Of a stretch of 64,000 bases of DNA, positions 45,858-53,042 are shown piece by piece (the stretch's first letter is position 1; every line of letters begins with the position of its first letter). This DNA comes from Dysgonomonas sp. PF1-14. Its GTDB lineage: Bacteria; Bacteroidota; Bacteroidia; Bacteroidales; Dysgonomonadaceae. The translations under genes and the position numbers were made by a program. Location of the stretch: NCBI RefSeq assembly GCF_029892965.1, contig NZ_JARXWN010000003.1, positions 1 to 64,000 of the forward strand, read 5' to 3'. The notes under the pieces were generated by a model that made no database searches, was not told the DNA's origin, and saw only the letters and a program-made list of their open reading frames with translations.

Positions 45858-46442
45858 TTACTTCGATTCCTTACTCTTAGCGTATTCTTCGGCTACAAGA
45901 GACAGCTCATTGTACCAGTCTTCACCGAAACGGCGTACCAGAGGTTCTTTCAGAAACTGGTATATTTTTAGTCCATTTTTGTTCCCTAACGCTACGGCAG
46001 CTTTACACACTCTCCATCTGTGATAGTTCACAGCGGTGAAGTCTTTATATTTCTGGAGGCGGATAGGGTACAGGTGACACGAAATCGGCTTATAGAAACC
46101 AACCCTTCCTTCGCGGTACGCTTTTTCTATAGCGCATTTACATATGCCTTTTTCATCGTAATATGTAAATACACAATCTTTACCGTTGACAATAGAAGTG
46201 ACCATTTCCCCGTCATCATCTTTGTAAGCTACACCTTGTTGTTTTATGATTGCCTGAGCGGCAGGAGATAAATCGTCCCAGACCTGTGGCAACAGGTCTT
46301 CTATTATTTTGACTTCCTCATCTTCGAGAGGCGCACCGGAATCTCCCTCTACACAACATTCTCCTTTACAAGCAGACAAGTCGCACAGAAAATTTTCCTC
46401 TATTATATCAGATGCGACTATCGTTTCGTTGATCTGAAACAT
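45858..46442 (-). CDS. DUF3109 family protein
   Basis: This 194-residue cytoplasmic protein matches DUF3109. The N-terminal cluster LSACKGECCVEGDSGAPLED and later Cys residues (GKDCVFTYYDEKGICKCAIE; ISCHLYPIR) suggest a metal or Fe-S site. The conserved block HLYPIRLQKY is typical of the family. Function is unknown. A promoter with -7 TATATTTG (46473-46480) and -33 ATTG (46501-46504) on the minus strand precedes it. Confidence 0.85.
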   Translation of the reverse strand: MFQINETIVASDIIEENFLCDLSACKGECCVEGDSGAPLEDEEVKIIEDLLPQVWDDLSPAAQAIIKQQGVAYKDDDGEMVTSIVNGKDCVFTYYDEKGICKCAIEKAYREGRVGFYKPISCHLYPIRLQKYKDFTAVNYHRWRVCKAAVALGNKNGLKIYQFLKEPLVRRFGEDWYNELSLVAEEYAKSKESK

Positions 46443-46472
46443 TCTGTTAATTGCAGTTTTTTAATTATTTAG

Positions 46473-46504
46473 CAAATATAATTGTTTTTAGCGCTTCTTA
46501 CAAT
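46473..46504 (-). promoter_or_regulatory. Promoter of the DUF3109 gene
   Basis: On the minus strand, -33 ATTG (46501-46504), a 20-bp spacer and -7 TATATTTG (46473-46480) stand 30 nt before the start codon. Confidence 0.5.
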
Positions 46505-46571
46505 CCATATAACATCTAATTAGCAAAAAGTGCTCTTCCATTTAACACTATTTGATTAAATATAAAATCTA

Positions 46572-46603
46572 TTTGCCATATCTCGGAAATTCTGTTATTT
46601 TTG
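46572..46603 (+). promoter_or_regulatory. Promoter of the tRNA-Arg locus
   Basis: TTTG (46572-46575), exactly 20 bp of spacer, then TATTTTTG (46596-46603) form a consensus Bacteroidetes promoter. Transcription would start near 46610, about 30 nt before the 5' half tRNA at 46641. Both the half and the whole tRNA would therefore be on the same transcript. Confidence 0.65.
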
Positions 46604-46640
46604 CATTGAATTTGCCGAAAGCCGAAAGGTAAATTAGTAT

Positions 46641-46686
46641 GGCGCAGTAGTTCAATGGATAGAATAGAAGTTTCCTAAACCTACGA
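46641..46686 (+). pseudogene. 5' half of a tRNA-Arg(CCT) gene
   Basis: GGCGCAG (5' acceptor strand), the D-arm GTTCAATGGATAGAAT and anticodon loop TTCCTAA can be read exactly as in a tRNA-Arg. After AAAC the 3' side of the anticodon stem is wrong (ACCTA opposite GAAGT), and no T-arm or 3' acceptor strand follows. The identity breaks right after the anticodon loop. The anticodon CCT is the same as in the complete tRNA 70 bp downstream. Confidence 0.7.
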
Positions 46687-46756
46687 TGGGTACAAAGCTA
46701 CAAAAGTGTAGTGGAATAAAAAAACGATCTTTGAATCAGATGTAAAAAGCAGATAA

Positions 46757-46828
46757 GCCCCTGTAGTTCAACGGATAGAACATCGGTTTCCTAAACCGAA
46801 AATATGAGTTCGATTCTCATCGGGGGTA
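46757..46828 (+). tRNA. tRNA-Arg (anticodon CCT)
   Basis: The cloverleaf is complete: acceptor GCCCCTG with CGGGGGT (G1-U72 wobble at the end, U6-G67 inside), discriminator A. The D-arm GTTC/GAAC closes AACGGATA, and anticodon stem TCGGT/ACCGA closes loop TTCCTAA. The T-stem ATGAG/CTCAT closes TTCGATT. CCA is not encoded. It lies 86 bp upstream of the integrase gene. Confidence 0.93.
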
Positions 46829-46870
46829 CTTTTTACTTTCTTAATCTCTCCAAAATCCGCAAATAATAGC

Positions 46871-46878
46871 TACTTTTG
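46871..46878 (+). promoter_or_regulatory. Possible -7 element for the integrase gene
   Basis: TACTTTTG matches TAnnTTTG, 37 nt upstream of the integrase start. A direct repeat GTTCTACAA (twice, about 46888-46908) sits between them and could be an integrase-binding arm site. The -33 box is weak. Confidence 0.35.
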
Positions 46879-46914
46879 CAGTGATTTGTTCTACAATAGT
46901 TCTACAAAAATCTT

Positions 46915-48279
46915 ATGGCTACATTCAAAGCGGAAATTTATGCTCATCATAAAAAGAAAGATGGTACCTACAACATCAAAATAAGAGTTACCCATAATCG
47001 GCAAAAAAGGTACCTTGATACTCCTTATTATATAACTAAGGATGATATTACCCAAAAGACATTCAAAATAAAGAATCAGTATTACATTGATAAGACTGAT
47101 GAAATAATTAAAACCTATCGGAGAAAGTGTGATGATCTTGGTGTGCTCATCAAAGAGATAGATATTGATCAGGTTATATCTCTCATAACAAAGGATGAGA
47201 AAGAGGATCGGTTTGATTTGGATATAGTCGCTTATGGCAGGGAGCTTGTTCGGCAACTAAAAGCAACTGGACACAAGGGAAGTGCTTTAGCATACCAAAA
47301 CGCTATAAACAACCTGGTGAAGTTTACAGAAAGAGAAATTATAAGCATCCACGAAATCACCTCTAAATTTGTTCAGGATTGGATCCTATGGATAATAGAA
47401 CAACCACCCAGGGCAAACAGAAAAAAGGGAGAGCGTGCACAGTCTTTATATCCCAGTAATTTGCGTGCGATACACAATAAAGCAAAAGAGGAGTTCAATA
47501 ATGAGGATCTTGGAATAATCAATATACCATTATCTCCTTTCAAAAAACTCCCTAAAATACCACAAGCTAAAAAGCGTGCTCTGGATGTTGATCAGCTCAG
47601 GAGGATGATGGATCTTGATTACACCCTTATACTACAGCCAGGGAATAACAAGTTCAACCTTGCAAAAGATGTGTTCTTGTTAAGTTTTGGGCTTGTTGGT
47701 ATGAATGCAGCAGATCTATATAATTGTGATTGTTATGAGGGTGGCAGAATAACATACCAGAGAACGAAAACAAGAAATAGAAGAGCTGATAAAGCAGAAA
47801 TATCTATAAAGGTAGAGCCAGAGGTAAAGCCTTTATTTGATAAATACAGAGATCCTACTGGGGAGCGTGTGTTTTGCTTCTATAAAATGTACTCATCCAT
47901 AGATTCATTTACCTATGCCATTAATGGATTTGATAGAACCGATGAAAAAGGGAATAGGCATATAGTGGGGTTAAAAAAAGTCGGTTATTCACTTGGTATT
48001 GAAGATCTACAATTTTATGCTGCCAGGCACACATGGGCTACCATTGCTGCTAATGATGTGGGGATAGATAAATTCACGGTGCATACTGCATTAAACCATG
48101 TGGATGAACAGATGAAAGTAACTGATATGTATATCAGGAAATCCTGGGATCCGATTGATAGAGCTAACCAAAAAGTTCTGAAATTTGTGAAGTTCAAACA
48201 GGATAATGTGGAGGAACCAAAGTCTGATAATTGTTTGCTTAGGCAAAAGGTCAAGCAAATACCTAAGCAAAAAGAATGA
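46915..48279 (+). CDS. int: Tyrosine recombinase / phage integrase
   Basis: This 454-residue integrase has an N-terminal Arm-binding/SAM-like region (ATFKAEIYAHHKKKDGTYNI) and a core-binding domain (about 100-200). The C-terminal catalytic domain contains ARHTWAT (about 367-373, box II R with H), LNHVDEQM and the nucleophile Tyr in VTDMYIRKSW (about 405). The position of the first conserved Arg (box I) holds Asn instead, in GLVGMNAADLYNCD; this substitution is seen in several Bacteroidetes integrases. The gene starts 86 bp after the tRNA. Its last 45 bp contain copies of the TTTGCTTAGG repeat. Confidence 0.93.
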   Translation: MATFKAEIYAHHKKKDGTYNIKIRVTHNRQKRYLDTPYYITKDDITQKTFKIKNQYYIDKTDEIIKTYRRKCDDLGVLIKEIDIDQVISLITKDEKEDRFDLDIVAYGRELVRQLKATGHKGSALAYQNAINNLVKFTEREIISIHEITSKFVQDWILWIIEQPPRANRKKGERAQSLYPSNLRAIHNKAKEEFNNEDLGIINIPLSPFKKLPKIPQAKKRALDVDQLRRMMDLDYTLILQPGNNKFNLAKDVFLLSFGLVGMNAADLYNCDCYEGGRITYQRTKTRNRRADKAEISIKVEPEVKPLFDKYRDPTGERVFCFYKMYSSIDSFTYAINGFDRTDEKGNRHIVGLKKVGYSLGIEDLQFYAARHTWATIAANDVGIDKFTVHTALNHVDEQMKVTDMYIRKSWDPIDRANQKVLKFVKFKQDNVEEPKSDNCLLRQKVKQIPKQKE

Positions 48280-48505
48280 TTTGCTTAACCACTTGCTTAG
48301 GCAAATGAGGTTATTTTGCTTAGGCAAAATTTAGAATTTGCTTAACCATTTGCTTGTATGTTTGCCTAAGCAAAGTTTTTTCAAGCATAATCAAAGATAT
48401 GAGTATTTATCACATTTATATAATAGCCAATAAGTTACATTAAAATTATAGTGCTGAGGATTTTGGTTTTGCTTAACCATTTGCTTAACCATTTGCCTAA
48501 GCAAA
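48234..48505. repeat. Array of TTTGCYTARGCAAA inverted-repeat units
   Basis: Complete 14-bp units occur at 48234-48247, 48292-48305 (first base C), 48315-48328, 48361-48374 and 48492-48505. Three have the centre TTAG; the last two have CTAA. Partial units TTTGCTTAACC or their complement are at 48261, 48280, 48337, 48468 and 48480, with shorter ones at 48252 and 48349. Each full unit pairs TTTGC with GCAAA around a 4-nt loop. The first copies lie inside the integrase coding end, the rest in the gap between convergent genes. Spacing is irregular, so it is not a CRISPR. Confidence 0.8.
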
Positions 48506-48589
48506 AGTAAAACGGTACTATATATATGTATATATTATAATAATACTATAATATTATATAAAGAGTATATAGGGGATTATTAAGGGGAA
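48280..48589. other. Gene-free region between convergent int and repressor cluster
   Basis: These 310 bp hold most of the inverted-repeat array and then an AT-rich tail (48510-48580) of TATATA runs. I see no coding sequence and no promoter consensus. Confidence 0.6.
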
Positions 48590-48856
48590 TCATTTAAACA
48601 TCTTACCAAAACCAGTAAGAAGCCACTCAGCATTTACATTATATTCTCTCACCATTGGTATCAACCATGAGAGTTGAAACCATCCACGTCCGAGATCTTT
48701 TCTTTGAGCTACAAAATTTCTCCTGTCGATATTGTATAGTCTGCAATATGTATTAACACCCCTGATCTCCTTTTTAGCTATTATGGCATCCAGGGCAGAA
48801 TAGAAACGCTCCATTATCTGTTTCGATTCATCTGTAATACTTCTTACCGTACCCAT
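48590..48856 (-). CDS. Small phage regulator-like protein
   Basis: This 88-residue, basic, helical protein has the C-terminal VREYNVNAEWLLTGFGKMFK, a phrase common at the end of HTH repressor domains in Bacteroidetes phages (NPEWLLTGxGxM). Its N-terminal half (MERFYSALDAIIAKKEIRGV) could form an HTH. It lies one nt downstream of the 78-residue gene, in the leftward cluster with the XRE repressor. DNA binding is inferred. Confidence 0.6.
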   Translation of the reverse strand: MGTVRSITDESKQIMERFYSALDAIIAKKEIRGVNTYCRLYNIDRRNFVAQRKDLGRGWFQLSWLIPMVREYNVNAEWLLTGFGKMFK

Positions 48857-48857
48857 C

Positions 48858-49094
48858 CTAAAGCAAGTTATATTTAAGGTGGTTTATATCTTCTTTTAGG
48901 GATTCAAGCTCATCAGTTGGCTCATTGTGTACCTTAGCCTTATCTATGGCAAAATTAAGCTCCTTTTGTGCCTCTGAGACTACATTCTCATCTATTTCCT
49001 TTCCATTTATGTGATCCGAAAAGCATTTTTTATAAAGCTCGATCACAATCCTGTTATATTTTTCCATACTAAAATAACGATTGTTTAATACCAA
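48858..49094 (-). CDS. Hypothetical phage protein, 78 residues
   Basis: This small charged helical protein (MEKYNRIVIELYKKCFSDHI) has a possible coiled-coil C-terminus (DELESLKEDINHLKYNLL). It is sandwiched in the leftward repressor operon (3 nt after the XRE gene, 1 nt before the next). Start could also be the ATG for MEKYNRI at 49070. No recognised family. Confidence 0.5.
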   Translation of the reverse strand: MVLNNRYFSMEKYNRIVIELYKKCFSDHINGKEIDENVVSEAQKELNFAIDKAKVHNEPTDELESLKEDINHLKYNLL

Positions 49095-49097
49095 AAA

Positions 49098-49535
49098 CTA
49101 CACGGCATCTGCATGATCTGCATTGCTTTCCTGGTGGGCATCCGTTTTTTTCCTTTCGTCCAGAAGTGCCTCCAGTCTGCCTATCTTTCTGTTAAGCCTC
49201 TCAATTTCTTTCTCTTTCTCCTCCAAAAGAGAATAGGGTGCAATGAGTTTATCATTCATCATTTTCACTATTTGCCTGGAGAAAACATCGGCTCCTACGT
49301 GCATTACTTCCTGGGGTGTAGCCTCAGGCACTGAAATTGGATCTATTTTATCCGTATAGTATTTGGATATATTTCCAAATTTGGACTGCAATATATCCAA
49401 CTTATCAGGTGGAATTTGCCTAATTCCTCGCTCAATTCGAGAAATAAAGTTCTGACCGCACGAAAATAACTCAGCTAACTCAGATTGAGTTAAATTATTG
49501 TCAGTTCTAAAGCGTTTCAAATCAAAGGATTGCAT
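49098..49535 (-). CDS. XRE-family (CI-like) phage repressor
   Basis: This 145-residue protein has an N-terminal helix-turn-helix (RFRTDNNLTQSELAELFSCG, then QNFISRIERG; about 8-37) and a C-terminal coiled coil (EEKEKEIERLNRKIGRLEAL, about 104-123). It is transcribed divergently from the early operon, the classic repressor position. Sequences matching its likely operator (GGATATATATCC) lie in the promoter region and inside the gene. It lacks the peptidase domain of RecA-sensitive LexA/CI repressors. Confidence 0.82.
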   Translation of the reverse strand: MQSFDLKRFRTDNNLTQSELAELFSCGQNFISRIERGIRQIPPDKLDILQSKFGNISKYYTDKIDPISVPEATPQEVMHVGADVFSRQIVKMMNDKLIAPYSLLEEKEKEIERLNRKIGRLEALLDERKKTDAHQESNADHADAV

Positions 49536-49574
49536 ATCTTAAACCATTTTAATCCGAAAATATATCCAAAATAT

Positions 49575-49606
49575 ATTGTATAATCTGGATATATATCCTA
49601 TATTTG
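49575..49606 (+). promoter_or_regulatory. Early rightward promoter of the element
   Basis: The promoter has -33 ATTG (49575-49578), a 20-bp spacer and -7 TATATTTG (49599-49606). The 12-bp palindrome GGATATATATCC (49587-49598) fills the spacer, so a bound repressor would occlude it. Confidence 0.6.
49587..49598. promoter_or_regulatory. Operator palindrome in the early promoter
   Basis: This is a perfect 12-bp palindrome GGATATATATCC. A related site with one mismatch, GGATATATTTCC, lies inside the repressor gene at 49365-49376. ATATATCC half-sites are at 49391-49398 and 49560-49567. Confidence 0.6.
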
Positions 49607-49672
49607 CATCGTGAATAATTTAATTACACTACAAACATACAAAAAAAGTGTGTTTGTGAAACAATTTAAAGC

Positions 49673-49927
49673 ATGAAAAAGGATAAAATGACAGAAACAG
49701 ACTATCAGTCTTTTGCTCAGATTTACAAAGGATTGCCTGAGCGAACAGAAGTGAAAGCTCCAAAAACGGCATTTGTTGAAAGGATTGCTGAGATCACCAA
49801 AAAATCTACTAAGACAGTTCGCTGCTGGATAGCTGGTGTACAGCGACCAGATGCGTTGTGCCAAAGTTTGATTGAAAAGGAGTTAGGTGTACCTGGTGAA
49901 TATTTATTTCCAAAAACAGATGATTAA
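49673..49927 (+). CDS. Small HTH-like early protein (Cro position)
   Basis: This 84-residue protein is the first gene rightward of the switch. The segment FVERIAEITKKSTKTVRCWI followed by AGVQRPDALCQSLIEKELGV reads like an HTH with a recognition helix (KTVRCWI). Start may be at 49673 or the ATG for MTETDY at 49688. Its position suggests a Cro-type or CII-type regulator; function is inferred. Confidence 0.65.
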   Translation: MKKDKMTETDYQSFAQIYKGLPERTEVKAPKTAFVERIAEITKKSTKTVRCWIAGVQRPDALCQSLIEKELGVPGEYLFPKTDD

Positions 49928-49928
49928 A

Positions 49929-50480
49929 ATGAAACCTGTTGAGTTTTACACCACACCAGAGGGAGAGGTTACTATGAAACCTCTTGGAGAGGCTGAGAGA
50001 CAGCTGAAAGAAACGGATAGGGAATTTATCCAGGCATTCCTGGAGATCCTAAGGGAGTTCTATCCTCATTCTTTTGAGGCTCTAATGGAGGTGTATTCTA
50101 AAAGCGATGGAAATAAAAATTACAGGGATTACTTGGCAGTAAGGCGGTTTATCAAGTGCAATTTTGGGCTATATGATAATATGATTGATTTAGATGATTC
50201 CTGGAACTTCAATTTTGAATTTGTAGGATGCCCACTGAGGGGTGAGTGTAAATATGACAAAATTATATGTGCTCCTAAATTCGATTCAAAGTTATCAGAT
50301 AGGGAGCTTGAAGTAATGAAAATGCTCTATAAGGGCGTTAGCGATTCCAATGTAGCCGATAGGCTATTTATCTCTCTTAATACCGTGAATAATCACAGGA
50401 AAAATAGCTTTAAAAAGCTGGGTGTACACTCAATGCCTGAGTTTATGCGGTATGCTATGACAAATAATTTATTCAAATAA
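49929..50480 (+). CDS. LuxR-type HTH regulator carried by the element
   Basis: This 183-residue protein has a C-terminal LuxR/GerE HTH (LSDRELEVMKMLYKGVSDSN, then VADRLFISLNTVNNHRKNSF; about 118-160). The middle has a short Cys motif CPLRGECKYDKIICAPKF (about 98-115). The N-terminal half is helical and no known sensor domain is evident. I chose the ATG at 49929 (MKPVEFYTT), just after the preceding stop codon. An upstream in-frame ATG at 49920 overlaps the preceding gene. It likely regulates element or host transcription. Confidence 0.75.
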   Translation: MKPVEFYTTPEGEVTMKPLGEAERQLKETDREFIQAFLEILREFYPHSFEALMEVYSKSDGNKNYRDYLAVRRFIKCNFGLYDNMIDLDDSWNFNFEFVGCPLRGECKYDKIICAPKFDSKLSDRELEVMKMLYKGVSDSNVADRLFISLNTVNNHRKNSFKKLGVHSMPEFMRYAMTNNLFK

Positions 50481-50496
50481 CTAATGCAACACAGTT

Positions 50497-50730
50497 ATGA
50501 CTTCGGAAACATTATCTAACCTAATTTTTGGCTCCATTTGGTGCGTGTTATGCACCTGTAGTCTTATCGGAGCAATTTTCTACAATGCACATCACCAGTT
50601 TGTTTTGGCTGGTTTATCGGGATCAATGGCTTATGTGAGCTATGTTGATGATTACCTATCTGAAAGTGTAAAACATTACTTCTGTAAAGTTCGGAGAGCA
50701 AAAAGAATACAGAAACTAAAACGTATGTGA
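50497..50730 (+). CDS. Small membrane protein of the element
   Basis: This 77-residue protein has two hydrophobic helices (LIFGSIWCVLCTCSLIGAIF, about 8-27; HQFVLAGLSGSMAYVSYV) and a basic C-terminus (VRRAKRIQKLKRM). Phage early genes often contain such proteins of unknown role. It is 16 nt after the LuxR gene and 3 nt before the next. Confidence 0.5.
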   Translation: MTSETLSNLIFGSIWCVLCTCSLIGAIFYNAHHQFVLAGLSGSMAYVSYVDDYLSESVKHYFCKVRRAKRIQKLKRM

Positions 50731-50733
50731 TTT

Positions 50734-51018
50734 ATGATCCAGTTAGAACTCTATGAGCTTAAAAATCTATGCAAGGATATGGCTGAGCTTGGAGCTGCTA
50801 ATTATGCTAAAATGCTCTACCCTGCAAAAGATATTATCTCACAAAGAGAGGCTTTTAGGCAGTTTGGGGAGGCTCGTGTAAAGGATTGGATTCGTAGGGG
50901 GTTAATATCTGGTACCAGGAATGGATCCAGCGAAAACTCAAAGATTCTATACTCCAGAGCAGATCTCCTGGCTGTTGAGAAATCAGAGAAATTAAATTTT
51001 ATAATCAAAAGTAAATGA
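50734..51018 (+). CDS. Excisionase/HTH_17-like DNA-binding protein
   Basis: This 94-residue protein contains a helix-turn-helix-17-like segment (SQREAFRQFGEARVKDWIRR, then GLISGTRNGSSENSKILYSR; about 36-75), as in excisionases and phage regulators. It could be the excisionase for the integrase or an early regulator. Its end overlaps the ATPase gene by 4 nt. Confidence 0.6.
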   Translation: MIQLELYELKNLCKDMAELGAANYAKMLYPAKDIISQREAFRQFGEARVKDWIRRGLISGTRNGSSENSKILYSRADLLAVEKSEKLNFIIKSK

Positions 51019-53024
51019 GGAAAATGAGACAGATTTATTTAAAAAAGTTGATACTTAGAAACTTCAAAGGTATCAAAGATCTTACCATTGATTTTACCGA
51101 ACAGGAGACTGTGATTAGCGGTGATAATGGAACAGGTAAGACTACAGTTTTTGATTCATTCCTTTGGTTGCTATTCGGAAAAGATAGCACAAACAGAGCA
51201 GATGGGAATGGTGGTTTTAACATCAAAACCTTGGATGATAACGGTAAGCCGATTTTGAATCTGGAGCACGTTGTAATAGCTACTCTGTTGGTTGATGGTA
51301 AAGAGGTAACTCTACAGCGTTCTTACTTGGAAAAATGGGGTACTGGTGTTAATGCTGGGCAGCTTAAAAATCATTACACTGAGTTCTATTTGAATGGTGT
51401 AAAGCTGGGAACTAAAAAGGAATATGATGCTGAGGTATCGGCAATTCTACCAGAGGATGTTTTCCGTATGGTTACAAATCCTTTCTATTTCCCTACCCTG
51501 CCAGCAGCTACTCAGAAAAATATGCTCATGGATATGGCTGGCAATGTAACGGATCAGGATGTGGCAGCCCTAAAGCCTGAATACCTGGAGCTGTTAAGTC
51601 AAATCACAGGTAGAACTTTGGAGCAATTTAAGAAAGAAACTGCTGCCAAAAAGAAAGCTATACAGGATGAGCTGAAAGAACTCCCTGCTCGTATCGACAC
51701 AGCTACTCAAATGATGCCAGAGGCTGAAAATTGGAGTGAGTTGGAAAAAGAACTCAAAGCAAAAAAAGAATCCCTACAAAGCATAGAGGAGCAAATCACC
51801 GACAAATCAAAACAGGTAGAGAGTGCCTATAAAGCCAAAAGTGATATTCAGGCTAAGATCGGACAAAAACGCTTAGAGAGATCTAAAAAAGAGAGTGAAA
51901 TCCGTGAGAAAGCAAATACAGCGAACAATGCTACACGCTCTGAAATAAAGGAGCTGGAGTATAAAATCAAATCAACAGAGGATGATATAAGCAGAAAGAG
52001 TAGCCGTGTATTTGCTATTGATTCAGAGATCTCAACTCTCAATACAGAGTTAGATACATTACGTGGTGAGTATCGTGCTATCAACTCTAAGCAGTTGGAG
52101 TATCCAGCTGGTGCTTTTGCTTGTCCTACTTGTAGCCGTCCGTTGGAGGCTGAGGATATTGAGACTAAACAGAATGAACTTTTATCTAACTTCAATCTGG
52201 AGAAATCGAAACAGCTACAGGATAACAAAAACAAGGGAGTAACGAGATCGGCTAAGGTGAAAGAACTGCAAAAAGAGCGTGAGGATGTTCTGGCTGAAAC
52301 TAAGCAACTGGAGGCTGATCTGGAAAACCTTAATGGTCAAAAGAAATACAAAGAGGAAAATCTACCAGATGCTCAGGATCCTCAAAAACTTATTGAGGTA
52401 GATGCTGACTGGATCCGTTTGGGAAATGAAATTACCGAACTTGAAAACCAGTTGAGTGTAGAGGCTCCAGCTGTGGACACATCCGAACTACAAGATGGCA
52501 AACGCCTATTATCCGATAATATAGCAAGCCTTAACAAACGCCTGGCTCAAAGAGACACTATAGAGCGTGCTCAAAAGCTAATCCAGGAGTATGAGGATAA
52601 AAAGCTATCCAATAACGATGCTCTGGCTCAACTTGAAAAAACAGAGCTTACCATACTTGAATTTCAGAAAGCTAAGGATAATGAGCTGATGAAACGAATA
52701 AATGGAATGTTTACTATGGTTTCTTTCTCTTTCGTGGATGAGCAGCTGAATGGCAATGAAAAAATAACCTGTGTATGTACCGTTGATGGTGTGCCTTTCC
52801 CCGATCTGAACAATGCCAGAAAAATAAACGCTGGGCTTGATATTATCAATGCTATATGCAACTCAAAGGGAATATCTGCACCTATTTTCATTGACAATAG
52901 AGAAAGCGTTAATGAGCTTATCCCTACTGTTTCTCAGGTTATCAATTTGACGGTTAGCAAGCATCCTAAGCTGATGATCAAGATGCCAGGTGATGAACCG
53001 ATGGAAATGTATCAGGAGTTATAA
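51015..53024 (+). CDS. Rad50/SbcC-like ATPase with zinc hook
   Basis: This 669-residue SMC-superfamily protein has Walker A GDNGTGKTT (36-44) with an N-terminal strand typical of RecF/SbcC. It has long coiled-coil segments (about 210-340 and 380-560) and a central zinc-hook pair CPTC in FACPTCSRPLEAEDIE (about 370-373). The C-terminal part (NARKINAGLDIINAICNSKG; SAPIFIDNRESVNEL) supplies the second ATPase half, with a degenerate Walker B. Similar ATPases occur in Bacteroides phages ahead of RecT. No SbcD gene is adjacent; the nuclease partner may be the MBL-fold protein at 53981. Confidence 0.83.
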   Translation: MRKMRQIYLKKLILRNFKGIKDLTIDFTEQETVISGDNGTGKTTVFDSFLWLLFGKDSTNRADGNGGFNIKTLDDNGKPILNLEHVVIATLLVDGKEVTLQRSYLEKWGTGVNAGQLKNHYTEFYLNGVKLGTKKEYDAEVSAILPEDVFRMVTNPFYFPTLPAATQKNMLMDMAGNVTDQDVAALKPEYLELLSQITGRTLEQFKKETAAKKKAIQDELKELPARIDTATQMMPEAENWSELEKELKAKKESLQSIEEQITDKSKQVESAYKAKSDIQAKIGQKRLERSKKESEIREKANTANNATRSEIKELEYKIKSTEDDISRKSSRVFAIDSEISTLNTELDTLRGEYRAINSKQLEYPAGAFACPTCSRPLEAEDIETKQNELLSNFNLEKSKQLQDNKNKGVTRSAKVKELQKEREDVLAETKQLEADLENLNGQKKYKEENLPDAQDPQKLIEVDADWIRLGNEITELENQLSVEAPAVDTSELQDGKRLLSDNIASLNKRLAQRDTIERAQKLIQEYEDKKLSNNDALAQLEKTELTILEFQKAKDNELMKRINGMFTMVSFSFVDEQLNGNEKITCVCTVDGVPFPDLNNARKINAGLDIINAICNSKGISAPIFIDNRESVNELIPTVSQVINLTVSKHPKLMIKMPGDEPMEMYQEL

Positions 53025-53042
53025 TCAACTAAAATAATTAAT

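Noticed and set aside
46641-46686. Functional tRNA gene
   Set aside because: No T-arm or 3' acceptor strand follows, and the anticodon stem does not close after the loop.
46915-48279. Integrase inactivated by loss of the box I Arg
   Set aside because: The frame is intact, the other catalytic residues are present, and Bacteroidetes integrases with this substitution are known to be active.
48234-48505. CRISPR array
   Set aside because: Repeats are 14 bp with irregular spacing and mixed orientation, partly inside a coding gene, and no cas genes are near.
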